A DNA stretch of 64,000 bases from Adineta vaga (lineage: Eukaryota; Rotifera): NCBI GenBank assembly GCA_021613535.1, contig CP075495.1, forward strand, positions 1,798,001-1,862,000, given 5' to 3'. Every line of letters starts with the position of its first letter. Position 1 is the stretch's first letter. The position numbers were made by a program, and so were the translations under genes. The notes under the pieces are model-generated. The model made no database searches. It saw only the letters and a list, made by a program, of their open reading frames with translations, and had not been told where the DNA came from. Below, piece by piece: positions 21,521 through 36,079 of this stretch.

Positions 21521-24500
21521 TCACAAAGCTGCTTGGACGGATTGACGCTAGAGAAAGAATGGAAATGAAATTTCATAGATATGAAGACAAATTTATTCAT
21601 ACCCAAATGTTAAGAATATCGGTGATCGTATGTTGAGGTGGTAATTTGAAAAGATAGGAGATAAATAAAGTTGAGATTTGTTCAAAATAAGGATGACCGT
21701 CTAATAAAGAAAGAAGATCTGAATTTAGAGAAAGTTGCTAATTAATAAAACATATTTACCTGTAAATTCAAGTTTTGGTGGTAATTTATCTGTCAATGAT
21801 AAAACTTCTGGTTGTTCATGAGGATATCTTGGTGATATTCGTAAACGTAATGGAGGTATCAATGGATTAACTGCTTCTAATAATTTACATCGAAGAACTA
21901 ATCCTTTTCTACTTGAATATTCATCATCAGTGTCAATATGTTGATTTTGATGCGCAACTGATAAACGTTCAACAGAGAAAACATTTGCAGGTAATAGATT
22001 AAGTTCATCATTGAGATGAGCCAATAATGAAGAATGATTTACGGAATTTGGTTGTTGAGATATTCGATTACTAATTGTCGAATCATTATCCAAACGTATT
22101 TTCCTAGAAGTAAAAATCTTTTTTAGAAAAAAGAAAAATATTCTTCCCATAACTAACTTATGTGGAACGCCATTAACCACATCACTCAATGGTTCAACAA
22201 ATATTCTACTGAGAATAAGTCGTCGTTTTTGATCACGTGATATATAGTCAATCATTGCTTTTTCAAATTGAGCCATATTATTGACTTGTTGAATTGGAAC
22301 ATTCGTAGTGGGAACATTCGGTGGCACTATTGGTGCTGATTGATTTCGAATCTATAAGAAGATTGGATTTTGATGATAAATACAGAATATAAACTTACTG
22401 TAGCTCGTTCAAGCATATCACGAATATGTTTAGCATTTGGTAAACTTTCGTAAGTTGGATTATTGATAAATTGAATCATTTGTTGATGAATTGCTTGAGC
22501 ATTTCGAGCTTTTTCATGATTACCTATATGAAATAAAAACGAAATTGTATAATGAATTAGTTCAATCTTTTGAAATTACCTTCATTTGTAAATCTTTGAC
22601 CGATTGATTGTAATTTACCAATATTTTCTTTCAAATATTTGATTAAATTAATCGTATCTTCATCTGGACTCGATATACTACCACTTCCTAAAGTATTGAA
22701 AAATCTGTCTATAATTAGAATCAAATAAAAATCAATATATCGAACCTGTTACTGGTACAGAACGTGTGATTGGTGATGAATAATTATTTGACAATGGTGT
22801 TGAATTATTCATTGTTAATGATGATGGTCCTTGTGTATTGGTTGGAAATGAATTAAGATTCGTACTACTATTGCTATTACTCAATGGACTATGTTGAATT
22901 GTAACATTAGGTGATCTTTAAAGAAGAGAATGATGAGATTTTATGTTAAAGAAAAAAACATAGAGAGAATTAATTACGGTTGAACTTGAATGTTTGATGT
23001 TGGCATAACACCAACCACTGGTGACGGTGAAGGTTGCTGCGTTAATAATAATGATGCGCGAAGAGAATTAATACTGTTTGGATGATTAGTGTTCGTTGTA
23101 TTTATTGAGCGATTTTGCTGAGGCTAATGAAAGATTAAAGTTTATAATTGAAATTTTCAGTTCGAAACTTAAGTTTTTTTTATATTATCCAGTCTGTAAT
23201 TGAGAATTTATCTCTATCCGATTAGTTTTAAAACATATCTTCTATATATTTACCATCATTGGTGGTGGTTGCGATGGTGCCGGTGCTGGTACTGGTACTT
23301 GTCGATTTATTAAAGACATTTTGTTTGATGCCATATCATTGTTTGATGTAAGAATTTGTTGTAATACTAAAAATAGTCTGTTTTCAGTTTTACGAAAACT
23401 ATTTTCCATTGACTTACATCGATCACTATTAGAAGAAGGATTTATTACTGATGGTGTCGCCGATGATGACGAAGCCATAGGATTGTTTGATGAATTATTA
23501 AGAACCATATGATGTAGAATATCATTAGAATTCGTTGATGAAGATTGGGAAGAAAAATTTCCTGAAATAATTCGATAAAATTCAAGATAAATTAGAAAGC
23601 AAACTGACCACTTAAATTATTCGTAGGTAAACGCGGTCGAGCAGTCATAGACGGTTGATTTGAATATCGATTTTGAAGCATAGGTGGTTGAGATAGATAA
23701 TCATTTAAAGTCTGATTCATATTTGGTGGTTGTTGAGGTGGATAATTTGGTGACAAATCCATAGACGGTGTTGATGATGTATATGATCCTGTATTCATAG
23801 GTGCTATGAAAATGAAAAGAATAATTTTCCACTAATATAAGAAACAATAATATTTACTTTGATTGAATTTTGGTGTTTCACGTAATCGTACAAGTTGATT
23901 GGGAACACCCGGTTGAGAATTACTCATACGTGTTGTTGATTGTTGAGGTGGTTGTTGGTGTTGTGGTTGTGGTTGTGGCGTCGGAAAACGTGGTGTTTGA
24001 TTGAGCATTTGACTTAATTGTGGTTGGGAATGCATTTGTAATGTTGGTTGTTGAGAGGTATTCAATGGTTGTTGATTCACAAATGATCCATTGGTATTAT
24101 TTAACATTTGTTGACCATTTGAACGACTTTGACGAGCTTCTAATCAAATGAACGACAAAAAGAAAGAAGACTAGAGGATCATTTCATATGTTATTTTTAA
24201 ATTGTTTTATTAATTATCAAAAGGTCTTGTTCTTTTTCCTCGATTTTGACAGGTAATGAATAGTTAAGTAGATGGTTTGACAAAACGGGGAAAAAAGTAT
24301 ACACTTACGTTGAATTTGTTGATAATAATTCTGAAGAATTTTCGAATAATGAACCTATATTAAAGAAAGCAAATGTTCTTAAACTATTGAAAATATTCGC
24401 AAAGAAATTACTTTAACACCACGCGATTTTTCAAATGCAAGACCTTCAATTCGTGTTGATAAATCTGCATTCCATGTTGCCGAACTAAAATAATTAAAAC

Positions 24501-24628
24501 AATGTCCTAGTAAAATGAAATAATAATGCATTTTCTTACAGTTTCTGAATTAATGCATGTCGTTCAGATTGTGTCACTAAGACTTGACCATTGACATCAG
24601 TTATTTGATGCACAGCCGCTTCTGCCAT
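21521..24628 (-). CDS. MED15: Mediator complex subunit 15
   Basis: Tail-module subunit of Mediator, linking activators to RNA polymerase II. Start ATG at 24628, stop TGA at 21521, about fourteen exons, roughly 750 residues. Most of the protein is Gln/Pro/Asn/Ser-rich low complexity, as in MED15. The C-terminal domain is the firm evidence: LVLRCKLLEAVNPLIPPLRL, ISPRYPHEQPEVL, DGHPYFEQISTLFISYLFKL, PPQHTITDILNIW, RQSVQAAL-stop. This parallels the human YDANPF..RLLQLPDKHS..LLNTW..SVHQA end. The last exon codes only RQSVQAAL. The N-terminus (MAEAAVHQITDVNG, HYSKILQNYYQQIQ) is helical but does not read as a typical KIX domain, so the activator-binding part is diverged or missing. Confidence 0.87.
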
Positions 24629-24930
24629 CTTATCTGAATAAGAAAAAAAATACCTTTTTCTAGTCGGTGCCAAAAACTGAAACAATCAAGAATGAAATAA
24701 GCGATTTTAAAATAGTCTCTCAAAAAGAACAAGTTGACAAATGACGAGAACATATACTTAACTTCATATGATGATAAGAGAACAATAGCAAGGAAGAAAC
24801 GAAGGAAAAAGAAAAACAGAACAAGGAAAGAGAGAAAGAAAAAAAAGGAAAAATAGAAAAGAGAGACGAGATTAAATATCGCAAATTTTATATACAGAAA
24901 AGAAAAAGAAATAACACCATCTGAGATAAG
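24629..24930. other. Spacer between MED15 start and TUT 3' end
   Basis: 302 bp, A/G-rich (GAAAAAG-type runs at 24780-24870). No coding exon or clear element seen. Confidence 0.45.
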
Positions 24931-27900
24931 TTAACTAGATTTTTGTTTATGATAAGATTTCGTCTTCGACCATAACGATGGACAATCTGCTTTGTAGTGA
25001 TCTAAGTGTCCACAATGAAAACATCCCTGGTTTTTATAATTCTGTTGTTGTTGTTGTGAACGATAAGAATTATTCGTTCGAGGATATTCATTTGCATATG
25101 GTCCAGGATGTGCATATCGAAATGGTTGTTGATTAACTGGTGCGGATTGTGGATGATGATATCCATTTGTATGATACATATTCGATGAGGAATTAGAATT
25201 ATTTCCCACGAATGTTATTTGTTGTTGTTGTTGATTCGGATGATTCATCGATCGTTTTTTCTTTTCTTTCTCGTGAGCTAGTAATGCTAATTTTGGACAA
25301 CGTTTACGAATATGATATGGACCTTTACACCATTCACAACGTTTCGGAGCATTTGTTGGACATAATTCATCAATATTAAATAGTGTTTCCTATTCATATT
25401 GAAATTTGAAAGAAAATAATTGTCCTGATGTGGATTTTTGAAATCGTTTTACCTCGATAAATTTCATATCTGGTTTGGACATATCAATATCTTTCAATTG
25501 AATACCAAATTGTTGACGAGCACGAATAAATACTCGACGAATCAACGTCCAATCTGAAGAAAAAAAAATCAGATGTAAAAAGACAATTTTCAATAAAAAT
25601 TACTTCGTGGAGATAAACCACCGGCAAGATTATGTGATAATTCAAATGGATCTTCAATAGCAATTGTCTGTCGAAACCAACCTTTTTCATGTTTAAATAA
25701 AGGTTCAAATTGTCGAATAGTAACTACATGTTCTTCATAATTAAACTGTTCTGTATAAAAACGTAAAAATTCAATCCATAAAGCACCGGTTGATAATGTA
25801 TTTTCATTCTTCCACAATTGTTTCTAGAGAAAGAAAATTTCTTACAAACAAATCATTTCTTCTTTTTCTACGAACAATTTTCAATAGATCTTCATAGAAA
25901 TATACATTCCATTCAGCACATTTCTTATACATTTCATTTGGTTTAGTTGGATCATCACGTAACTAAATATAAAGTTATTTTTAGAAATAAAAAATAATAA
26001 TAAAATCGAGCGTACCTTTTGTAGAACCGGAAGAACAGCTGGACGAATTTGTTGTAAGAAATGTATGAGCATAATAATATATGCATAACTCGATAATGTA
26101 CCACGACTTGCATCACCGATGCCACAAAACTAGAGAACACATGTTTCTTTTCAATAAGATTCATTTTGGAAAAAAAAATGTCAACTTAAAAAGGAAGGAA
26201 ATGTCTCGAAGAAAAGTATGATAAACACATGTTTCATTTGCATAAAAAGGAAATTCAACTTCATTATGATATAGAACAGAAGATTATCTGATTAATAGAT
26301 TGTTATTTCGAACAATGATGGTGTGTCAAGGTTATCAATAACATAAAGCTTATCTTTGCATAATTTACTATTTACGAAAAGATTTCAAACATCAAACTTA
26401 CTTTTGCTAAATGTTTTATCATATAACCTAATTCAGATACTCGAGAATCAATATCGGAATAGGTTTTCAATAATCGCGTATTTTCAATAGCCTAAATAAA
26501 TAAATGAATGAATGATAGACAATGAAATGTTTGAGTTTTTACAAGCATATTATGAAGACTGATATCGATTTCAATACGTAATTGTCGATGTCTTGATCGA
26601 ATGATTGGTACTTTAGCATGAAGAACAGGTTGAATATTTTCGAATGTATTCGATGCTTTCATTGCTCGTAAGAGTTTTTGCATTATTCGAAGAACTTCTT
26701 CGTTCTAATAAACAAAAATATGTTTCATTAGGATATATATAAATATAAACAAAATCAACGAACATTATCTTCTCGTTCATCTTTGAAAACAATACAAACA
26801 TCCAAATCACTATGTGCAAAACCGAATCCATTATAAAATGAACCAAATGCATGAAGATTACAATTTGGATAATCTTTTTTAAATTGTTTTTCTAATTGCA
26901 CGAGAATATCTTGACGATTTTCAATATTCATCTTTGTTGGTTTACTTCGATCTAAATTCAAATTCATTTGTAACATCGATATATAATTGATTTAACAATC
27001 AAAACTACCTGTTATTTGTCGACTTAGTAATGAAAGAATATTAATCCAATTTTCATCCATTTGTGGTAGATCAATTACTTTCGGAAGAATTAATTCTGGA
27101 CATTCATCTTTCAAATGTCCAACGCCATTGCATGTTATACATATATATGGTGCACCCTAAATAGGAAAATATGTGATTTGATCTATATGAAATACAAAAC
27201 AAAACAAACTTGTTCAGCATGGAAATTTTCAGGTCGAAAATCATAAAAATATTCCGAAGAATTATCCGTTGTTGAATTTGATTTTTCATTATTGATAAGT
27301 TCTTCGAATTTAATCGATGATGTAAATGGAGATACAATAGGATCGTCAGGAACTATTGTATTCTTTGGTTTAATATCAATTGGTGTTGTACTAGTTGTTT
27401 CTGGTACAATAGATGATTCATTAGTATCTTTAATTTCACCTAAAAAGAAATTTCAAATTGTATCTGTACATCTTCAAAGTAAAATTGCATTTTAAATTCT
27501 AATAAAATCCATCGAAAGATCACAATCTACTGCTCACGTATCTAATAAACTCATATGCAATTTGATAATATTCTCTTACCCTGTTCTTTATTTTCATCTA
27601 TTATCGTTGTAGGTGGTTGATTTACATTATTCAAATTTTCATCAACAATCATTGCTGTTTCATTAGATTCCATATTCATCTCGTGAAAATTCTCTTCTAA
27701 TTCTTGTTCTTCATCTTCATCATGTGATTCGACATGTTCTAAAAGATGAAATTGACTTTCATGTTGTTCATCATCATCATTTTCATCCATTGTTTCAAAA
27801 TTTTGTTCTAAATCATGTTGAAAAACTTCAGCAAGATCATTTCCATTTAAATCATCGAATTTTTCTTTCGATGAATTTAATTGAACTAACGGCTTAGGAA

Positions 27901-30051
27901 CTTCTTTATGTCGATTAAAGAATGATTGTTTATAATATTCTCGTACACGATTTTGTCGAATATTTGCATCACGTGCAACCGGTGTTGGTAAATATTTATA
28001 GAATAATCTATATGAATTATGTAAAGATTTCGATGGTTCTTTTGTTGGAAGTTCATCTTCTACAACAATTTCAATTAAATCATCATCAATATTTTCACTT
28101 GTACATTTATTTGTCGTTGATTTTTTCGGTTTTTTTTGTTTACGTCCAAAATAATTCAATGTTGCATTAAGTGTATCTCGAAAATAATCAATTGAACGCA
28201 TTGATTGCATCGTCTGACATAAACTTCGTTTCATATCCGTTGGATCTATAAGGAGAAAACAAGAAACCATAATTCATAAATAATCAAATTTCATTCAATT
28301 GACCTTCAACAAGTAATTTCCTACTATGCCAATTTTTATCGATTTTCATAACTGGCATTCGAGTTTGTATTGAAACAACGAATTGTTTTGTATTAAATGT
28401 TTTCACATAATACGAAAGTAATTGAAGAAAAAGTATTTCAACACTGGTTGTATTCGTTGATTTCCATTCTGTAGCATATGTTTTACAACAACGAAAAAAT
28501 TCCGGATATTGATTATCATTCAATGAGATTGGAACATGATCAATTCCATAAATCTAAAGAATCATTTTCGATAGATAAATAGTTGCAAAGAAAATTTTTT
28601 ATTTCTATTACATATTCATGTAGACATGGTAGAACAGGTGGTTCAATTTGTTGAAGAAAATGAATTGTCATGATATGAAAAACTACGGGATGAAGTGTTC
28701 CAATCTCCGGTTTATCTGTATCACATGTCTAGAAAAGAATTAAATGAAAAGATTTCTTCATTTGAAAACAAATCATAACCAAACTCGAGAAAGAATTCGA
28801 AATAATCGAAGTAATTTAATCACGCGTGAATCAAATTTCGTATAGATTCGAATTAATTTCGATAAATATATTCCACGAGTATAACCTGATGTCAATTTAA
28901 CACGTAGATTTGGTTCATTCGTTATTAAATGAATACATGATGGTTTATGTTCAGTATCAATACGAGCATCTCTACATAAATCTTGAAGAAAACAAAATAT
29001 TTATTACTTTTCAAAAGTCAATCATCATACCACTTTGTTTAACTATATCCAATAACTCTTTTAGAGTATCATATTGCTGATTTTGTTTAAATTGTATATC
29101 AATATCCATAATACATGATTTTTCCAGACAACATTCGAAATAAATCGATCCATATAGATTCACTTGAAAATCTATTTTGAAAAGAAAATTAAATTTACTT
29201 TCAAAGATACAATCACATTTCTTCTTTTTCGTTAGATGTATACATATATAGGTTTGTTCGTACTATATTGCTGCCTTATCAATATCGTCCCGGTAGTTGA
29301 AGGTAGAACAGAACAAATTATATTTTATAAATGACTTTTTTTTTCCATCTTATATTGCAAAACTGAACTGATAAAGAAAATTGATATGGAAAAAAGAAAG
29401 CGAAATGTCTTGAAAAAACTATTTAATTGACTTAAAAATAGGAATGAGAAAACATCTATTACCTGCTTTTGTTTGATTAATTAAGTGATAAATTTTCATG
29501 TAAATAATCTTTCGTCGTTGAAGACTTTGTTCAGATAGAATACGTTCAGATAGAATCTTATTAAATGCATTTTTTAATGCTAAAACATGTTCTATTGTTG
29601 GTTCGACAATATCAAGTGTTGATCGACCCATTTCTATCTATTAATTCGAAAAAAAAACAAATAAACATTGATTCATTGTCTTCTTACCCTTCCAGATGAA
29701 ATCTCTGGTTTGTTCACTTCATCATCATTATTTCGTTCTACAAAAGACATATCATTTCAATATGATTTTATTTACATAGAAATAATCATTACCAAGTTTA
29801 TCTGAATGAAAAGGTTTATTTTTTCGTCGCCGTTGTGATATCGATTTTTCATACGGTTTTGAAGTTAACAATGGTCCAGGTTGTAAACAATCAAGTAAAG
29901 GTTGATTCTCAATTATCTTATTTGCCTTTTGAGTTTGTTTCACTGGACGATATCGATGATTTCGATTATTACTTTGTTCATTTGCTTGAACCATCTCCAA
30001 TATTTTATTAACATCCGGTCTTCGTGGACTTTTCTTTGTCAAATCACTCAT
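24931..30051 (-). CDS. Terminal uridylyltransferase, TUT4/TUT7 type
   Basis: Start ATG at 30051, stop at 24931, close to twenty exons, about 1,300 residues. TUT4/7 add uridines to RNA 3' ends (pre-let-7, deadenylated mRNA, histone mRNA) in the cytoplasm. Two nucleotidyltransferase modules are visible. The first has [20 protein letters not shown] with a DID pair but no clear third Asp. The second has [20 protein letters not shown] and, later, [13 protein letters not shown], giving all three catalytic Asp. Between them lies a long acidic, disordered linker. Three CCHC zinc knuckles are present: [14 protein letters not shown] before the second module, [14 protein letters not shown] and [14 protein letters not shown] after it. 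The C-terminal end is Gln/Asn-rich. This order matches vertebrate TUT4/TUT7, which cannot be told apart here. Confidence 0.92.
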
Positions 30052-30596
30052 GAATATAAACACTTTGTAAGTTTCAAAATAAAAGAATAATCTAAAGTTT
30101 GAAGAAAAACATATAGGAATTTGCCAATAGTTTATCATCTGACTCATATTTATAATTTTCGTAATCGATACGCAACTTGCTTATGAAACTTCTTTTTTCT
30201 CAGTCTGGGTCAAAATTAATCGAACGAAAGAAATCATTGTTAAAAATGTTTTTTCTTACTATGCTTTTCATTCAGTCCTCTTGTATATATATATTTGCTT
30301 ACTTACATACATTACTATTCTATTTTTTTTTATCGACTCGTTAAAAAAACCAATTAGATTGAAAAACAACGACATCTATTGAAAGAATAAATTTCGTTTT
30401 AAAATGAAAATATTTTCGAAAAAACAATCAATCAATTATCGAAGAAATATTTGACAAAAAAACAAAACTCGAAATTTCTTAAATCACATCATATGATAAT
30501 CATGAAGAATATTCCTAAGTTACGACAAAAAATGTCATGAATGTATGAATAGAATTGATCAAAAGATATTATATCAATCAAATTCAGATCAAAGAA
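30052..30596. promoter_or_regulatory. Head-to-head upstream region, TUT / coiled-coil gene
   Basis: 545 bp between divergent start codons. Contains a TATATATATA run at 30284-30293 and long T- and A-runs. An open frame continues upstream of the TUT ATG but has no family signal and is taken as 5' UTR. Confidence 0.4.
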
Positions 30597-33500
30597 ATGA
30601 GTTCATCATCGAAACGACAATTACCAAATGTGAATATAGAATCAACTGAAAAGATTCGTCATTTAAATACTGCATTAATTGTATGATGAAAGAGAGAAGA
30701 AAGTTGATTATTGATATTGTTTTTTTCTTCTTCTCAATTTAGAATACGGAAAATAATTTACGACATGCTCAACAAAATTTTGAATTATTAAAACAAATTC
30801 AACAACCAACATCGACATCTCTTTTGGATACAGTAAGTGAATAGTAATTCAATCATTTACTATCAAATCTTTTTTTGCTTTTCTAAATCTTTAGTTTCGA
30901 AATAATGGTACAACGAATGATTCTAGTATGAAATTCTTTCATAGATTTGAATATTTCTTTCTATTCATCCATAGATTATGATCATGAATCAATGACAAAT
31001 CGTTCACGACGTGCATCATCAGCATCTCATCAACGAACTAATAGCAGTAAAGGTGTTCGATTTAATGATGATGTACCCGGACGATCTCTACACAATCTCA
31101 ATGATGATCTACAATCATTATCAACTGAACATGGAAGATTAAAACATGAATTGAATAAAACAACATCATCTAAACAACAGAAAGAAGCTCTACAATTGTA
31201 ATAGAAGAAATCAAATTTATTTTACTATCTTTGTTTTTCTTTATAGAGATGATAGTGATGATGAAGAAGTGAATGATTCTTTTCTTTCCAGAAATGATCC
31301 ATTGGTAGAAGAGGTTAGAATTGATTTTCTTTACTATTATATTATAGTTAAAAGTTTGATTAATGGATAGAAAAGATTTCTACTCATGCAATAGAAACAA
31401 AACAAAACAGTCACGCATAGCAAAGGATTGAAACTGTTCTTTTTTTAAATGACCTTGTAATGTAATAAAGAATAATAATTTATTAAGATTGTTCAATCTC
31501 GTCTTGATCGACGTTTACAAGAAATTGAACGTGAAATTAAACGTGATAAAGATCAACATCAACAAGGTGATGTTCGTACATTAATTAATGAATTTCACCT
31601 TCAACGTAAATTAACAACACCAATTCATCATGATGAAGAGAAAATTATTCAAGCTCGACTTTTACTTGCTGAATCGAATAAACAAATGGTATTTATTTTG
31701 ATTGTTTGATTTTATTACTATTTCAATTATTATTATTATTATTATTATAGTATGAATCTCAATTACTCAATACTAAACGACAATTAGAAGAGAGTGAATT
31801 GAGTAAAACTCTCTTAACACAACAGGTATACAACGATCGAAAATAAATAGAATTTTTCTTAACTAAATTCTAGAACTCAGTCACACTTATTGAGTGTGCA
31901 AAATCAATTCGAGAAAGTGTACGTTTAGTTTTCAATTTAGGATAGAGATCAATTTAATCTAGAACTAGTTTTTTTTTATATATAATAATTTTTCTTAAAA
32001 GGGAAATTTTATCGTTGTTTTTGACCATTGTGAATATTTTCTAGGTAACACAATTGAAAGATCAATTGATGAAAACTGATCATGATCGTGAGAAATATCC
32101 AAGAGATGATGAATTATTATTAGCAACAGATCGACGAAGAAGACCAGGTTTGTTCAACGTCACGTATCTTGCAGATCGAGAATGCTGAAGATAGTGACAC
32201 TACTGATTAAATCAAGAAACTTTACATCTATTTTTCATCTTATTTAATAGAATCTGATCGTCATCAATTCGATCATGATTATCTTCTTCAACAACAATTT
32301 ATGTTTTCCAAATCAGCAACATTAAATGAATTAGTAACATTTAAGAAAGAATTGGAAAAAAGTGAACGTCAACGTGAACAACTTTCAGATCATTTAGAAG
32401 TAAATTAGTAAACATATTTTTATGAAAGATGTCTTCATTCTTTTCTCTTTAGATTTTAGTAAAAAAATGTGATGAAAAAGATAAACTTGTAGCTAAAACT
32501 CTATTAGAATTGAAAGAAATTACAGATAATTGTGATACATATGAACGACAAACGACAAAATTACAACGTGATTTGTCATTAGCTTTAGAGAAATTAGAAG
32601 AAATGACTCAGGAAGCAGAACGTTATGCACAAGAATCTGTGAATTGTCAAAAACAATTGGCTGATACAGAACAAAAACGTGAAGAATTTAAAATTCAAGC
32701 ACAAGAAACGATTAAACAGTTCGATTCTATTCGTTTATTTTTCCATTTCTCTTCTAATTGATTTTCATATTTAGATGGAAAGCCAAAGTTAAAAAACTTG
32801 AAAAAGATGTTGATAGACATAAATTTGGTTCAACACAAGTTTTAGAACGAAATGAACAATTAGTCAAAGATATGGAAAATACTAAAGCACAAAACATAAA
32901 TTTACGTGAACAAATTGCTAAACTTGAAGCTGATTTAAATGAATCTCAGGTAAAACAAATGTAATTCAAGTTTTCTCTATGAATATTCTGTACATCTATC
33001 AATCAGAAGAATAAGCACAGAGGATATTTTGAAATATTCAAGTATTGAAGAGCTCTTATGACGATAGATGAGAGTTCATTGGTCATGTTATTATAGTACA
33101 AGTATAGCCATCGTCTGATTCGTAGAAATCATCTTTCTGAACTGCCAGCAAGCGATTCATTTACGCAATTAGAGAAAAAAAACTAACATCATATTTGAAT
33201 TCTTCACCTATCTCTATTGTATTTCTTATATCGTTTCTTTAGTCAACACAGAATCGATTAGAAGAACATTACAAACGTAATGAAAATGATGTAAGTTCTC
33301 TAGAAACAAATCTTCAATCCAATTACATTCATTTATCTAATAGGCAAATCAATTCCGTATATTACGTTCATCTCATGACGCAGAAATATCCACATTTAAA
33401 AGTACTATTAACGAAGTAAGATGAAATATTCTTCTCATACTGGTAGAATATTAAAAAAAACTATCTTCAGCTTGAAAATCAACTTTCGACATATCGTCAA

Positions 33501-36079
33501 CGTCAATCACACATTGAAAAAGAAAAACATCACATTCAACAGTTACTACAAGATGAAGTTAATCAACGAAATAATTTCGATTCTAAATTAAAACAAGCTG
33601 AAGTTCGTGAATATTCTTCTCTCTCTCTCTCTTATTAATCTACTTTTTTTCTCTATTAGCAAGACATTGACATATTGAATTCATCTCGTTCTCAACTTCA
33701 ACAACATGTGATCGAATTAGAAAATGAACGCATGGTATATCTTTGAAGTATGAATTGAAATCACCTATTCTTTCTTGTCTATTTAGGATTTCTTACAAAA
33801 AATCAAAGAAATTGAATTCGAACGAGATTCTCTCTCGATTCAATATCATTCGATATCCAAAAACTTGAATGATGTAAATAAATTTCATAATTTTTCTTCT
33901 TTAAATGATTGTGGTGGTTTTTTTTTGCTTCAAAGGAAAAGACGAAATTTCAAACAAAACTTGTCTCACTTGAAAGTGATTACGATGAATTGAAAGTACT
34001 TATTTGATTTTCATGAAAATTTCATTTATTATTCAATTATATTATCTAGAGAAAACTTGATACATCGAAAATGGAATATACACGTGGAATGAAATCTTTT
34101 CAAGTTGAATATGAAAATAAAATTGAAACATTAAAAGTAAAAAATTTCTTTTCTAAAAACTTTCAATATTTTTGAAAAAACAACACAAATTCTTCAGTTA
34201 CAATTGGCTGATGAAAAAGCTCGAATCGGAATTTATCAACGACATGAAATTGAAAATAAAAAAGATCTAGAAAGACTTCAAGAAAAAGCAACAAAATATG
34301 AAGATGAAACTACACAAGCACAATATACAATTGACAATCTTTCAAGAGAATTACGAGAAAAAGTTCGATGAAGTTTTGTTTTAAAATGTTTTCATCTTGA
34401 AAATTATCCTTTAGACACGATCATTGGATGAATTAGAATCAAAGTATGTATGAAATGATTATCTCTATGAGTAGCTGTCTAATTTAACTTCGAATATAAA
34501 TAATAAGCGCTCCTAGTCATTATTTTTTATAGATAAAAACTTAGACTTTGTTATTCATAAATATAATTTTGAATTATAATCAATGGTAAACAAAATAAAA
34601 CTATTCCTATTCCATGAAAAAACTCTAGCTTAAGTTTCGAATGTGCATTTATATTTGAATTATGCAGCTCATGTTGATTGTTTTCGTTTTGTATAGAATT
34701 ATGAAACTAACAGTTGAAGCAACCAATGAAAAAAATCAAAATATACGAAAAGAAAAAGATTATCAAGTAAAATCTATTATCTATCTTGGAATCTTATTCA
34801 TTGATTTTCTTCTTTAGCATTCATTGCATACAGTTTATAATGATATAACATATTGTACTGAATGTTTGTCAAGTGATTCCGATGAACCATTCATTATTGA
34901 TTCTCCAACGAATTCTCGTGATGATGTTGAAACATGGTTAAGCAAAGTTAAAGTAAAGAATATTTTATTTAGTTGAAAAAAAAAACAACAACAACGATTG
35001 AATTTTGTCTATTTTTAAATAAGGCACGTCTTGCTTGGCTTAAACAAGAATTAGAAATTCGACAACAACATGAAAATAAACTTCGTCATGATTTAAATAA
35101 TGCTTTACTTGATAGTGAAGCTGATCGAAAATATTTCGCAGGTGAATTAGCAAAACGTGAAGTTATTATTGATGATTTAGCACGTGAAAAACATAGTAAG
35201 TTAAATCATTTGATTTCAATAGAGAACATTTGTTTTAATTCTTTGTTTTTAGATTATAAAGATTTCGAACGTGAAACATCAGATAAAATGAGATTATTAG
35301 AAGTAAATTTTCATAAATTATCTTTCGAAAGTAATTCATTTCTTCATTTGAAAAAAATAGTCTCAATTAGCAAGAGTAGAAGGACATTCATTAAAAGAAT
35401 TAGAGCGTGCAAAACAATTACAAACAAACGAAATGCAAATTGAATATGATAAACGACGAGCATTAACCGAGGTGAACTATTACTAGTGATTATTTTCTTC
35501 TTTATCTTATTAAGTTTGTTTCTAGGATGAAAAAGATCGTATCAATGATCGTTATCGACAGTAAGATTTTCTCTATTTTCTATGGCGAGTAGTTTTCAGC
35601 TTCTATATCGACAGAGAACACAAGTTTATTCACTGAAATTTAACTTTTTCTTTTCGTGAATAGTTGATAGAAGAACACAAAGATCATTATTAAATCGTAT
35701 AGATATACTTTTCTTATCCTTTGTCGAGATAGAATAATCAATCTTTGCTACACTACTTGTAAACTATTCTTGTTAATGAATTTCATCTATATTCTAGACA
35801 AGTTTTAAAGTAAACATTTGATTTTGATAAAGCTTTGCTTATTGTTCCGAACATATTTTATCGCTTGAGTATTGCACAGTTAGAATGTATATAATCATTT
35901 TGTTGTAGCATATCAAATCGCTCTTTATGTCGAATGTATCTTTGTTTCTTTTAAAATAGAATCTAATTGATATATATATATTTTCTTTTCTTTTTAGGTT
36001 TCAAACTATGATCGATTCTGTAAAACGAGAATTACATACTGCTAAAGTTCAATTATCGAATAAAAATTCTGATAAATAA
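30597..36079 (+). CDS. Long coiled-coil protein, probably centrosomal or ciliary
   Basis: Around thirty short exons from ATG 30597 to TAA 36079 give roughly 1,000 residues. After a short Ser-rich start (MSSSSKRQLPNVNIESTEK), a basic disordered part (RSRRASSASHQRTNSSKGVR) and an acidic patch (DDSDDEEVNDS), nearly all the rest is heptad-patterned coiled coil rich in Glu, Lys, Gln and Leu. One stretch reads SRLDRRLQEIEREIKRDKD. A non-helical break, CTECLSSDSDEPFIIDSP, near 34857-34905 is followed by more coiled coil (ARLAWLKQELEIRQQHENKL). There is no motor, membrane or enzymatic domain. The architecture resembles CEP128-like and similar centriolar proteins, but coiled coils mislead and I do not assign an orthologue. 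The last intron (about 35563-35999) is unusually long for this window. Confidence 0.78.

Noticed and set aside
27922-28170. Plus-strand frame within the TUT gene
   Set aside because: Antisense of the acidic TUT linker exon.
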